Shown here in pieces: positions 52,972 to 61,837 of a DNA stretch of 64,000 bases; the stretch's first letter is position 1; each line of letters opens with the position of its first letter. The DNA is from an uncultured Ruminococcus sp. (lineage in GTDB: Bacteria > Bacillota > Clostridia > Oscillospirales > Ruminococcaceae): the NCBI GenBank assembly GCA_900538575.1, contig UPZA01000001.1, positions 1 to 64,000 of the forward strand, given 5' to 3'. The notes beneath the pieces are model-generated. The model saw nothing but the letters and a program-made list of their open reading frames with translations, did no database searches and was not told the origin of the DNA. Both the position numbers and the translations under genes were made by a program.

Positions 52972-53349
52972 TTATTTATCGGCACATACCCCGCAAACGC
53001 CTTCCATTACCAAAGTATCAATATCTATTTCAAAATCAATACTTTCCTTGAGTTTATCCTTTACAGATGACAGCTCGCTGATATCAACATCAAATACCTT
53101 GCCGCACTTACGGCAGATCAAATGCTGATGTCTTGTCAACGTTCCGTCAAAGCGGTCAGACCCGCCTGGAACATTTATTTTTTTTAGCATATTATTTTCA
53201 GCCAAGTAATTCAGATTTCTGTAAACAGTCCCCAAGCTCAATTCGGGATGATCTTTTTTTAAAAGCTTATAAACATATTCCGCTGTAGGATGAACCCTGT
53301 TTTTAAAAACGGCCTCCATTATAAGCTCTCTTTGCTTTGAATAGCGCAT
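52972..53349 (-). CDS. perR: Fur-family transcriptional regulator (PerR-like)
   Basis: The 125-residue protein has the winged-helix N-terminus (TAEYVYKLLKKDHPELSLGT) and the metal-binding C-terminal part HQHLICRKCGKVFD with the second Cys pair CGVC near the end, i.e. the structural zinc site CxxC...CxxC. The HPTAEYVY and RHQHLIC histidines match the PerR/Fur regulatory site. PerR (peroxide) is favoured over Fur or Zur by size and lineage, not proven. The gene has its own consensus promoter. Confidence 0.82.
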   Translation of the reverse strand: MRYSKQRELIMEAVFKNRVHPTAEYVYKLLKKDHPELSLGTVYRNLNYLAENNMLKKINVPGGSDRFDGTLTRHQHLICRKCGKVFDVDISELSSVKDKLKESIDFEIDIDTLVMEGVCGVCADK

Positions 53350-53388
53350 AAAAACAAATCCTTGAAAATCGTAACCTAATCTATTGCT

Positions 53389-53417
53389 ATTATAACAAAT
53401 TTTCGCTTATATGTCAA
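53389..53417 (-). promoter_or_regulatory. Consensus promoter of perR
   Basis: Minus strand TTGACA (53412-53417), 17 bases, TATAAT (53389-53394). Around the -10 the stretch TTATAATAGCAAT partly resembles a PerR box (TTATAATNATTATAA), so autoregulation is possible. Confidence 0.75.
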
Positions 53418-53493
53418 GTGTTTTTTGAAAAAATCATACAATATTTTACACTTTTTCTATCTTGCAAGTATTACCATTAAATTAAAATTTTTC

Positions 53494-53522
53494 TTGACTT
53501 TTTATGTAATTAGTAATATAAT
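53494..53522 (+). promoter_or_regulatory. Promoter of the GT-C membrane protein gene
   Basis: TTGACT (53494-53499), 17 bases, TATAAT (53517-53522); 31 bases before the ATG at 53553. Confidence 0.75.
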
Positions 53523-53552
53523 AATCTTAAAAATTGTAAAAGGAATGAGATT

Positions 53553-55184
53553 ATGAAAATCAAGCAAAATTCTCTCGCCTTGAAAAAAATAGATTCTGCA
53601 GGTAAAATAATATATAGGTCAGGGCAATGGATAATTCTTGTATTATGCTTTCTGATATTTATTTATCTAACTTTTCAGAGCCTGCTTTATACTACAAGTA
53701 TTTATAATGCTCCTGATGATCCGTCGACAGTCATAATGATGCATGATAATTTTTATATAAACGCGGCGGTTATTTCAATTGCATTTATCTGCGGAATTCT
53801 TTTCCTACAGAGGCTCATGGATAAAATAAACCCGAAGATTTTCGGCGCCGCGCTTCTCGTCTATACATTTTTATTAGGACTTATCTGGAATCTTCTCACC
53901 AAAACGTCTCCTGCTCACGATTCATACAATATTCTTTCAGGATCTCAGCAATTTGCCATTAACGATTACACTCCGCTCATGCCTGAAAACGATTATTTTT
54001 ATGATTATCCGTTTCAGCTCGGCTATGCATTCGTCGGAGAAATAATAATACGAATTTTCGGTGATAACGCATATTTTATTCTTCAGCTTTTAAATATTCT
54101 TGCGTCCGTAGGAATATCCGCGTCTTTAATAACTTTCGCAATACTTATTTTCAAAAAAAGAAAAACTGTAAATTTCACCATTCTATTTCTATTCGGCTGC
54201 ATTCAGCCTATATTATTTACAACCTTTCATTACGGCAATCTTCTCGGCTTTTCCTTATCCCTATGGGCAATGGTATTCACTTGCGTTTATTTAAAAAACC
54301 GTAAAAAGCGTTTCGTCATATTTTCAGCCGTTTTTATTTCAGCGGGAATCATATGCAAATCAAACAGTCTTATTATTTTAACTGCGATCTGCATAATCCT
54401 CATTCTTGATTTTCTTAAAACTCATAAGCTTGCCGATATTACCGCTATCCTGATATCAGTTATAATGGGAATTGGACTTAATCAGCTGATAATTTTTCAA
54501 TATGAGCAAAGAGCAGACGTTTCACTGGGAGGAGGAGTTCCAAAGATACTATGGCTTGATATGGGGCTTCAGGAAACGTCCGATCCCAACCGTCCGGGAT
54601 GGTATAATCCGGAATACACTGTAATAAGATACAATTCCATGAACAAAGATGAAAAGGCCGCGGCAGACAGCGGAATAAGAGATATAAAAAAACGTATCTC
54701 AAAGCTGATTTCCTCTCCGGCGGAACGAGCGAACTTTTTTGCCACTAAGACGCTTAGTCAATGGAACGATCCTCTTTATATGTCTATATGGGTAAGCTCT
54801 ACCAGAGGGGCAAGAGAAGAACCCGGCAGCTTTGTAAAAAGCATGTATTCCGGAAATGCGGGAATACTTACGGAAAACTACGCGAATTTCTATCAGTCGT
54901 TCATATTTCTTTTCGCTTCGGCGGGAATGCTCGTTATTCTGAAACGTCGAAATATCAGACGCAATAGCTTTATAGCCGTTCTTCCTTTAATCTTCATCGG
55001 AGGATTTCTCTATCACCTGTTTTTCGAAGCTATGCCGCAGTATAACGTTACATATTTTACGCTGTTTATACCAATAGCCGCGTTCGGATTTTCAGAATGC
55101 TGTGAAAAATATCATAATTCATTAATTGGATTTATAAAATATAAATTCAGAAAAAGCAAAACTAAATCAGAGGAATCAGTATAA
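53553..55184 (+). CDS. Polytopic GT-C-type glycosyltransferase family 39-like protein
   Basis: The 543-residue product has about eleven hydrophobic segments. After the first segments the large loop carries DSYNILSG followed by YPFQLGYAFVGEII, as in dolichyl-phosphate-mannose-type (GT39/83) and related GT-C transferases, whose catalytic acidic residues sit in that loop. The C-terminus is charged. Such enzymes use polyprenyl-phosphate sugars. Function in wall polymers is inferred; an alternative is a membrane protein of unknown role. Divergent from perR. Confidence 0.72.
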   Translation: MKIKQNSLALKKIDSAGKIIYRSGQWIILVLCFLIFIYLTFQSLLYTTSIYNAPDDPSTVIMMHDNFYINAAVISIAFICGILFLQRLMDKINPKIFGAALLVYTFLLGLIWNLLTKTSPAHDSYNILSGSQQFAINDYTPLMPENDYFYDYPFQLGYAFVGEIIIRIFGDNAYFILQLLNILASVGISASLITFAILIFKKRKTVNFTILFLFGCIQPILFTTFHYGNLLGFSLSLWAMVFTCVYLKNRKKRFVIFSAVFISAGIICKSNSLIILTAICIILILDFLKTHKLADITAILISVIMGIGLNQLIIFQYEQRADVSLGGGVPKILWLDMGLQETSDPNRPGWYNPEYTVIRYNSMNKDEKAAADSGIRDIKKRISKLISSPAERANFFATKTLSQWNDPLYMSIWVSSTRGAREEPGSFVKSMYSGNAGILTENYANFYQSFIFLFASAGMLVILKRRNIRRNSFIAVLPLIFIGGFLYHLFFEAMPQYNVTYFTLFIPIAAFGFSECCEKYHNSLIGFIKYKFRKSKTKSEESV

Positions 55185-55193
55185 AAAATATGC

Positions 55194-55222
55194 GCCTCCA
55201 AAAGCGTCTGACTTTTGGAGGC
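55194..55222 (-). terminator. Terminator of the antiporter gene
   Basis: Perfect 11-bp stem GCCTCCAAAAG / CTTTTGGAGGC with a 7-base loop; on the minus strand a T run follows a few bases later. Confidence 0.7.
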
Positions 55223-55251
55223 CATATCATTATCAGCGATCCTTCTTATAG

Positions 55252-56868
55252 CTATATGCTGTTTTCCGAATCCGGAACATGTATAACAAGCACGTCGTTT
55301 TCCGCAATATCGGTAGGACCTCTCGGAATTACAACCTCGGAGCCGCGTTTGATCAATATTACAAAAGCGTCAGATTCAGCTGAAAATTCCGAAATTTTTT
55401 TCCCTATCCATCTGCTTCCGGTATGTATTTTCTGCTCGGCAAATTGAACTGCTCCGCTTCCCTGATAAACGGGGGCGCTTACGACGACGATATCGTCCTC
55501 ACGAAGAACAGTCTTCCCGTTTGGTATAATACGTTCACCGTTTCTGATAATCAGTACGAACAGCAGATCCCAGGGAATAGATAATTCTCTGATTCTTTTA
55601 TTAAGCCACGGGTGCTCGTCGCCTGTTATCGTCAGCTTGATAAACTGAACGTCCAGCTCTTCGGCATAGTCGTTGAAGGTTTTTAGAACATTTTCGTTTT
55701 TATCTATCATGCCCAGCTTTTTAGACATAAACGGTATAAGAGTACCCTGACATGTTATAGATATAAGAACGATGCAAAATACTATATGAAAAATGTCGTC
55801 GGTAAGCGAATCGACATTAACCGAGGCCATGATTGCAAAAACAATAGACGCCGCGCCGCGGAGACCGGACCACGAAACAAGAAGCTGCTGAGGTATACTG
55901 CATTTAAGAGGGGTAAGTATTGCAAAAACTGCCGCCGGTCTTGCGACAAAGGTAAGAAACAAAGCAATTGCAAGAGCCGCCGGAAATACCTGAGGAAGCG
56001 AGGAAGGAAAAGAAAGCAGCCCCAAAAGGAAAAATATAAGCATCTGCATAAGGCCTGTCAGTCCGTCAAAGAAATGAACCATCGACTGCTTATTCTTTAT
56101 ATCGGAATTTCCCAGAATAATTCCTACAATATAAGCGCTCAAATATCCGTTTCCGCTTATAACAGACGGCAGCGCATATGAAAGCACTGCGACGCCAAGA
56201 ACAAAAACGGCGTCAAATCCTTCTGTTGAGAATTTAAAATGCGTAAGCACAAACCTTGCTCCCAGAGCTATAACGACGCCGATGACTATTCCATAAACAA
56301 ATTGTGCAAATATAAGATAAAGTATCTCAAGTCCGCTGACGCTTGAATTCATTGCGGAAATCATGATTGCCGTAAGCATATATGAACAAGGATCGTTGCT
56401 TCCGCTTTCCATTTCAAGCAGAGAAGCGGTATTTTCCTTAAGACCCAGCTTTTTTGAACGCAGTATCGAAAAAACCGAGGCTGCGTCGGTAGAGCTTATA
56501 ACCGAGCCGATCAGCATACTTTCGAGCCAGTCCATACCTAAGGCAAACCTGCAAAATAATCCTGTTATCCCCGCGGTTGCCGCTACTCCGACCGTGGACA
56601 AAAGCACAGATTTTACAGCTACGGGCTTTGCCTCGCTCCAGCGTGTGCCAAAGCCTCCGTAGAACATAATAAAAATAAGAGCTATTGAACATATTTTTTC
56701 CGCAAAAGGAAAATCTGCAAAAGGAATTTTAAATATTCCGTCCGAGCCGAAGGTCATTCCAAGCAAAATAAAAGCAAGAAGGACGGGGACTCCCAGTTTA
56801 CCGGAAATTTTATTGAAAATTACGCAAATCAGAATTACAGAAGACGCAATAAGTAACGATAGAGCCAT
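55252..56868 (-). CDS. CPA1-type potassium/proton antiporter (NhaP2/CvrA-like)
   Basis: The 538-residue product has about 12 membrane segments (1 to about 385), with the exchanger motif SVISSTDAASVFSIL, EMESGSNDPCSYM and SWSGLRGAASIVFAIM, followed by two cytoplasmic TrkA-C-like domains (about 400-470 and 470-538; DEHPWLNKRIREL, RWIGKKISEFSAESDAFVILI). This is the CvrA/NhaP2 layout, a K+ or Na+/H+ exchanger with ligand-regulated tails. AGGGGG precedes the ATG. Leads the group with the small membrane and DUF896 genes to its right, which are separate. Confidence 0.9.
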   Translation of the reverse strand: MALSLLIASSVILICVIFNKISGKLGVPVLLAFILLGMTFGSDGIFKIPFADFPFAEKICSIALIFIMFYGGFGTRWSEAKPVAVKSVLLSTVGVAATAGITGLFCRFALGMDWLESMLIGSVISSTDAASVFSILRSKKLGLKENTASLLEMESGSNDPCSYMLTAIMISAMNSSVSGLEILYLIFAQFVYGIVIGVVIALGARFVLTHFKFSTEGFDAVFVLGVAVLSYALPSVISGNGYLSAYIVGIILGNSDIKNKQSMVHFFDGLTGLMQMLIFFLLGLLSFPSSLPQVFPAALAIALFLTFVARPAAVFAILTPLKCSIPQQLLVSWSGLRGAASIVFAIMASVNVDSLTDDIFHIVFCIVLISITCQGTLIPFMSKKLGMIDKNENVLKTFNDYAEELDVQFIKLTITGDEHPWLNKRIRELSIPWDLLFVLIIRNGERIIPNGKTVLREDDIVVVSAPVYQGSGAVQFAEQKIHTGSRWIGKKISEFSAESDAFVILIKRGSEVVIPRGPTDIAENDVLVIHVPDSENSI

Positions 56869-56893
56869 GTACTACCCCCTTTGCACGTTCACA

Positions 56894-57163
56894 TTATATG
56901 GCCAGCGATATAAAATATCCTGCCAAAAGAGCCAGAAGAACTGCCGCCATTATAAAAGTAACCGCAGCAGTTTTTTTCTTGCCGGATTTGAAATATTCAA
57001 TTCCGTTCCAAATTGCTACGGCAATAAGAAGCACAGATGAAACGGGCAAAGTAATCTTTCTCGATACTATTTTAAATATACCGAGAAAAAGAATTATCAT
57101 TACGGCTACACATAATATTATGCGAATTAACGCGGTATTTTTCTGCTGTTTGTTATTTTCCAT
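56894..57163 (-). CDS. Small three-pass membrane protein
   Basis: The 89-residue product has three hydrophobic segments (about 12-32, 37-52 and 67-86) with a lysine-rich loop between the second and third (FKSGKKKTA). GGAGG precedes the ATG by 9 bases. It overlaps the end of the DUF896 gene by 11 bases and lies 25 bases before the antiporter. Family not recognised. Confidence 0.7.
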   Translation of the reverse strand: MENNKQQKNTALIRIILCVAVMIILFLGIFKIVSRKITLPVSSVLLIAVAIWNGIEYFKSGKKKTAAVTFIMAAVLLALLAGYFISLAI

Positions 57164-57374
57164 TTTCTTTTACCTCCGTTTTACAAACCTTTTTCTTAGA
57201 GCCGTCCGGCTGTAGTATAAACGTGTTGTCAAGCTGCGCCTCAAGACTGCAAATTATGCTTTTACGGTATTCTGTCCTGAGAGCCTCCTGCTCAAGCTTC
57301 TCCTCAGGTGACAGAACCGTTTCTCTTGATTTTCGGGCAAGATAATTTATACGGTCGATTTTTTCCTGTTCCAT
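57153..57374 (-). CDS. DUF896 (YnzC-like) small protein
   Basis: The 73-residue product matches DUF896: INYLARKSRETVLSPEEK, EQEALRTEYRKS and the helical-hairpin remainder. The B. subtilis member YnzC is a small protein with a two-helix N-terminal hairpin; its role is unclear. GGAGG precedes the ATG. Probably in one operon with the overlapping small membrane-protein gene. Confidence 0.88.
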   Translation of the reverse strand: MEQEKIDRINYLARKSRETVLSPEEKLEQEALRTEYRKSIICSLEAQLDNTFILQPDGSKKKVCKTEVKENGK

Positions 57375-57535
57375 TGGTACCTCCTTTCATCCTGATTCAT
57401 AGATTATGCTATTTAATTATATCATATTTTTCTTTTTTCTTCAACAGGCAGTTGATTTTTTATAATAATATTGATATTATAGATAGTATATATTGCTTTA
57501 ATGATATAAAATCTATAGTTAAAGGAATGATCAAT

Positions 57536-58255
57536 ATGAAAAAAGCCGCGATAATTACCGGAGGGTCAAGAGGAATCGGAAGGGCTTTGGCAATCAGGCT
57601 TGCCGAAGACGGATATATTCCAATAATAAATTACCTTGAAAGCAGGGCAGAAGCGAAGGACTTGGCAAAGCTAATCGGCGGCGAGGCTATATGCGCCGAC
57701 GTTTCCGACCTCACGTCCGTTAAGGAAATGACCGACCATGTCTATAATAAATTCGGCGGTATAGACGTTCTGGTCAATAATGCCGGAATATCTGAAACAG
57801 GACTTTTTACGGATATAACGCCAAAGCAGGAGCAGAAACTTATCGATATAAATATAAAAGGCGTTTTTAACGCTTCACGCTGCGTTCTTCCCTATATGAT
57901 AAGAGCAAAATCAGGTAAAATCGTCAATATATCTTCCATGTGGGGACAATCCGGCGCTTCATGCGAGGTACATTACTCTGCAACAAAAGCGGCGGTAATC
58001 GGATTTACAAAGGCTCTTGCCAAAGAAGTAGGCCCTTCTGGAATAAACGTAAACTGCATCGCGCCCGGAGTGATTGATACTGATATGAACGCACACTACG
58101 ACAGTGAAGATATCAGCGTCCTAAAGGAGAATACGCCGCTTCAGCGAATAGGCGCCGCCGAGGACATCGCACAGACAGCGGCGTTTCTGGTTTCAGACGC
58201 CGCCTCGTTTATCACCGGACAGATAATAGGCGTAAACGGCGGATTTATTATTTAA
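57536..58255 (+). CDS. Short-chain dehydrogenase/reductase (FabG-like)
   Basis: The 239-residue SDR has the Rossmann motif TGGSRGIGRALA, NNAG, the catalytic Ser in NISSMWGQ, YSATKAA (Tyr-x-x-x-Lys) and the C-terminal FITGQIIGVNGG, close to 3-oxoacyl-ACP reductase. Substrate not certain outside a fab cluster. The ATG at 57536 follows AAAGGA at 9 bases; the longer upstream frame has no site. Followed 22 bases later by the HD hydrolase gene. Confidence 0.88.
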   Translation: MKKAAIITGGSRGIGRALAIRLAEDGYIPIINYLESRAEAKDLAKLIGGEAICADVSDLTSVKEMTDHVYNKFGGIDVLVNNAGISETGLFTDITPKQEQKLIDINIKGVFNASRCVLPYMIRAKSGKIVNISSMWGQSGASCEVHYSATKAAVIGFTKALAKEVGPSGINVNCIAPGVIDTDMNAHYDSEDISVLKENTPLQRIGAAEDIAQTAAFLVSDAASFITGQIIGVNGGFII

Positions 58256-58277
58256 TATATATGACAGGAGAATTGTA

Positions 58278-58868
58278 ATGCTTAATGAAAGACTTAAAAA
58301 ACAGATCGAATTTATAAAGGAAATAGACAAGTTAAAGGCAATAAAACGTCAGACTCTGCTTATTAATGAGGATAGGGCGGAAAACGACGCGGAGCATAGC
58401 TGGCATTTGGGAATGCTTGCTTTTCTTCTGGCAGAATATTCAAACGAAAATATTGATATACTTAAAACGATGAAAATGACGCTTATCCATGATATCGTAG
58501 AAATAGACGCGGGCGATACTTACTGCTATGACGAGGAGGGATACAAAACAAAACCTGACAGAGAATCCAAAGCCGCAGAGAGAATCTTCGGAATGCTTCC
58601 CGAAGATCAGTATGAGGAACTGATAGGACTTTGGCGGGAATTCGAGGATATGAAAACACCCGAATCAAAATTCGCCTGCGTTCTCGACCGACTTCAGCCT
58701 ATATTGCTTAATTATTCTAAGGGAGGAGTTTCATGGATAAATCACGGCGTAAGCCGGGAACAGGTTAGAAACAGAAATCTATGCACAAAAGAAGGCTCTG
58801 ACGAATTATATAATTATATAATGAGTATTATCGACAGCGCCGCAGATGAAGGAATGCTGAAAAAATAA
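58278..58868 (+). CDS. HD-domain hydrolase (YfbR/5'-nucleotidase-like)
   Basis: The 196-residue product has the HD-domain metal ligands NDAEHSWHLG and LIHDIVEIDAGDTY, plus the C-terminal helical part, as in YfbR-type deoxynucleotidases and related COG1896 proteins. Likely hydrolyses a nucleoside monophosphate; the substrate is inferred. GGAG lies 7 bases before the ATG. Co-transcribed with the SDR gene. Confidence 0.85.
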   Translation: MLNERLKKQIEFIKEIDKLKAIKRQTLLINEDRAENDAEHSWHLGMLAFLLAEYSNENIDILKTMKMTLIHDIVEIDAGDTYCYDEEGYKTKPDRESKAAERIFGMLPEDQYEELIGLWREFEDMKTPESKFACVLDRLQPILLNYSKGGVSWINHGVSREQVRNRNLCTKEGSDELYNYIMSIIDSAADEGMLKK

Positions 58869-58968
58869 TACTGTTGTTAATTCCGCCAAAAACAAAGATT
58901 AAATAAATGTAAAGTTTATTTAAAGAGTAGAACTGTTTAAAAAGTAGGTGAAAAAAGAAAAAATAATA

Positions 58969-58997
58969 TTGAAGTTTATTATTTCATGTGATATATT
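58969..58997 (+). promoter_or_regulatory. Promoter of the LTA-synthase-like gene
   Basis: TTGAAG (58969-58974), 17 bases, TATATT (58992-58997). Confidence 0.55.
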
Positions 58998-59062
58998 ATA
59001 AAATGGATTCAGAAATAAAAAATAATATTTTTTAATACTGAAAAGAAAGAATGAGGGATCAA

Positions 59063-60907
59063 ATGAAAGAAAAACTTATTGCCGTAAAAGAAAGAATAAA
59101 TAGCTTTAACGGCAGACGCAATGAAAACTCCCGGAAATATAAGATGACCAATCTGCTGCTTACAGTTTTATTTCCCGTTTTTATAGTTTGTATGGCAGAA
59201 ATAAATCAGGCGAAAAAGCCCGCTAAATTTATACTTTTCGTCGCTGAAAGACCGTCGGTAATGCTATTTAATATACTTATCGCATCGCTGATATTCTATG
59301 GACTTATGCTGCTTTTTAAAAAAGGCTGGATTGCCGCAGCTATTCAGTCGTTTATCTATATGGCGCTTAGTATAACGGAGCTTTTTAAATTCAATACGAA
59401 CGGCAACCATCTTATTATGACTGATATGAAGCTTGTTAAGAGCGTAAAAAGCCTTACATCCTTTGCTTATATAAAAATAACGCCCGTTCTGATAGCATAT
59501 GTATTAATCGTTCTTATTTATCTTGGCGCCGTTTTCTGGTTCAATCCTAAAATGAAGCTGAAAATTACAAGGCGTATCGTTCCTGCCTTGGCATGCATAG
59601 GAGCATGCGTTTCAGTTGTTACAATACCGGCAATATCCAAGCCTGTTTATTCACTTTTTGATCTTGATACAACGGCTGCCGACAACACCTTCAAGCTCAA
59701 TGAAAAATTTGAAAATAACAGCTTTCTCGCATTTTTCTGCCAGACTGCTTCAGAAAATCTTGCCAATCGTTTAACTGAACCGGAAAACTACAACGACGAT
59801 ACGGTAGCCGCTATGATGAACGTAAACATTGATGACGCGGAAAACACTTCTTTTGAAAATAAAAAGCCGAATGTTATTATGATAATGTCTGAAGCGTACG
59901 CAGATTTCAGACGATTTGAGGATCAGCTTGATTTAAATATCGGAGATACATACGACGGCTTTGACAGCGTCGCCGATCAGGGCTATAAGGGAACGGCAAT
60001 TGTTCCTACTTACGCAAGCTGGACTGTCAGAACTGAATTTGAGCTTAATTTTGGGCTTCCCGTAAGATCCTTAAACGATCCTAATATGCCTCAGCGTTTG
60101 CTGCTCGACAGAGCTCAGCCTACAATAGCTTCATATTATAAAAGCTGGGGTTACTCCACAGCTTATGTTCACCCGTTTATGGGATCGTTTTATAGCAGAC
60201 AGAGAGTATATGCTAATTTCGGATTCGATAAGCTTATTTTTGACGAGGACTTTACGGTTCCGATAAATTATTATGGAACATACATTGACGATCAGACTGT
60301 ATTCAACCAGATTGAAAAGCTTATTAATGAAACTGACGAACCGCTTTTCCTGCATACAACTACAATGCAGAATCATCAGCCATACGATCAGGGAGAAAAC
60401 CCGGAAGACGAAATGGGCAATTATTTTCAGTGGATTTCTAAAACAGGTACAGATTTTGAAGCGTTTATAAATAATCTTTCCGATATAGACGAGCCGACTA
60501 TTGTATTTATGATAGGAGATCATTATCCGTCGCTTAAAGGTGAAAACAGCGTTTACGATCAACTGGGTATGAACGGCGACAATTGCAGCGTGCTTTATGA
60601 GCAGCCGTACATTTTATGGAGCAACTATGAGCTTGATTACAGCACCATTCCGGAAGAGAAGCTTTCCGCTTTTTATATGCCTTATGTTATCATGGATCTT
60701 ATAGACGCTCCTAAGGATAGCTTTATTCAAGCAATGGATAATAAAATGGACACTCTTCCCATTTACTCAACAAATTATGATTCATCTGTCGGAAGAGATG
60801 AAGAGCTTGATATTTTAACTTATGACAGAATACTTGGAGATATAGTTTCCTCTAATGCAATACCTGAGGAATTACGCAAAACTGCGGAAGAGGCAGAAAA
60901 CGACTGA
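59063..60907 (+). CDS. LTA synthase-family sulfatase-fold membrane enzyme
   Basis: The 614-residue product has about five N-terminal membrane segments (to about 205) and an extracellular sulfatase-type domain: PNVIMIMSEAYADFR with a metal-binding Glu, the nucleophile region WTVRTEFELNFG, HTTTMQNHQPY and IGDHYPSL. LtaS-family enzymes transfer glycerol phosphate from phosphatidylglycerol to lipoteichoic acid; other members modify glycans. The start at 59063 is favoured by GAGGG 6 bases upstream; an ATG at 59051 is possible. Confidence 0.87.
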   Translation: MKEKLIAVKERINSFNGRRNENSRKYKMTNLLLTVLFPVFIVCMAEINQAKKPAKFILFVAERPSVMLFNILIASLIFYGLMLLFKKGWIAAAIQSFIYMALSITELFKFNTNGNHLIMTDMKLVKSVKSLTSFAYIKITPVLIAYVLIVLIYLGAVFWFNPKMKLKITRRIVPALACIGACVSVVTIPAISKPVYSLFDLDTTAADNTFKLNEKFENNSFLAFFCQTASENLANRLTEPENYNDDTVAAMMNVNIDDAENTSFENKKPNVIMIMSEAYADFRRFEDQLDLNIGDTYDGFDSVADQGYKGTAIVPTYASWTVRTEFELNFGLPVRSLNDPNMPQRLLLDRAQPTIASYYKSWGYSTAYVHPFMGSFYSRQRVYANFGFDKLIFDEDFTVPINYYGTYIDDQTVFNQIEKLINETDEPLFLHTTTMQNHQPYDQGENPEDEMGNYFQWISKTGTDFEAFINNLSDIDEPTIVFMIGDHYPSLKGENSVYDQLGMNGDNCSVLYEQPYILWSNYELDYSTIPEEKLSAFYMPYVIMDLIDAPKDSFIQAMDNKMDTLPIYSTNYDSSVGRDEELDILTYDRILGDIVSSNAIPEELRKTAEEAEND

Positions 60908-60968
60908 TATTAATAACAGGGCGTCCGTAAATCCGGATGTCCTTTATTTTAGGTGAAAGGAATAAAAA

Positions 60969-61364
60969 ATGAAAGAAATTAAAGCAGGAATGAAATCGTC
61001 GGCAGAAACTGAAGTTAATAAAGAAAACCTCGCCGTTACAATCGGCAGCGGATCCCTTGAAGTCTTCGCAACTCCGATGATGGCAGCCCTTATGGAAAAT
61101 GCGGCGTCAAAGGCTGTAGCGGCAGCATTGGAAAATGATGAAACAACGGTCGGTACCATGCTAAATATTACTCACACTTCCGCAACGCCAGTCGGAATGA
61201 AAGTTACCGCTTACGCAGAGGTTATTCAGTCGAATGGACGAGAAATTACATATCATGTTACAGCTGAGGACGAAAAGGGTGTTATTGGCGAGGGAACTCA
61301 CAAAAGATTTATTGTTTCGGCAAATAAATTTGTCAATAAAACAAACTCAAAATTAAATGCATAA
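60969..61364 (+). CDS. FlK-like hot-dog thioesterase
   Basis: The 131-residue product fits the fluoroacetyl-CoA thioesterase (FlK)-type hot-dog family: ATPMMAALMENAAS helix, the THTSATPVGMKV strand region with the conserved Thr/His, and EGTHKRFIV near the C-terminus. Family members hydrolyse acyl-CoA; the substrate here is unknown and fluoroacetate is unlikely. AAAGGA precedes the ATG. Follows the LTA-synthase-like gene by 61 bases. Confidence 0.85.
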   Translation: MKEIKAGMKSSAETEVNKENLAVTIGSGSLEVFATPMMAALMENAASKAVAAALENDETTVGTMLNITHTSATPVGMKVTAYAEVIQSNGREITYHVTAEDEKGVIGEGTHKRFIVSANKFVNKTNSKLNA

Positions 61365-61512
61365 TTGAATTTTTTCTAAATATTCGGTAATAATATTTAT
61401 GCGGTTTAATACCGTTGTTAAATACAGCCGCCGCTTGCTGAAAAAGCGGAACCGTATTCATAAAATAACGCTTTACAGCTATATTTTATAACTGCGGTCT
61501 ATGGAGATTAAA

Positions 61513-61638
61513 ATGAATAATCAGAAAAACAGTCAGAATCAGCAGAACAACAAGAATAACCAGAACCAGCAGAACAGCCAGAATCAGCAGAACAACCCCA
61601 ACAGCCAGAACCAGCAGAATAATCAGAACAACAGATAA
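61513..61638 (+). CDS. Asn/Gln-rich 41-residue microprotein
   Basis: ATG at 61513 follows GGAG at 6 bases. The 41-residue frame is almost wholly Asn and Gln with a few Ser and Lys, in the repeat NSQNQQNN / NNQNQQ. It is followed directly by a strong terminator (61656-61690), so it is likely a transcribed gene. Small N/Q-rich proteins are common in Clostridia; some are spore-associated. No function is assigned. Confidence 0.6.
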   Translation: MNNQKNSQNQQNNKNNQNQQNSQNQQNNPNSQNQQNNQNNR

Positions 61639-61655
61639 AAAATCAACAAATTAAC

Positions 61656-61690
61656 AAGGACCTGTAAAAAAACAGGTCCTTATTTTTTAT
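61656..61690 (+). terminator. Terminator of the microprotein gene
   Basis: Perfect 10-bp stem AAGGACCTGT / ACAGGTCCTT, six-A loop, then ATTTTTT. Confidence 0.9.
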
Positions 61691-61738
61691 AAATAAAAAA
61701 ACAACTTAATAAATGGAAAAAATTATCTATTTCGTAGA

Positions 61739-61767
61739 TTGACATTTTTTGATAGAAATGATAAAAT
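61739..61767 (+). promoter_or_regulatory. Promoter of the first dockerin-first gene
   Basis: TTGACA (61739-61744), 17 bases, TAAAAT (61762-61767); GAGAGG precedes the ATG at 61838. Confidence 0.7.
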
Positions 61768-61837
61768 TATTAATATAGATAAAGTATGACTTATCTTTTG
61801 ATACGAATTTTAAAACTTAATGAATGAGAGGTAAAGT

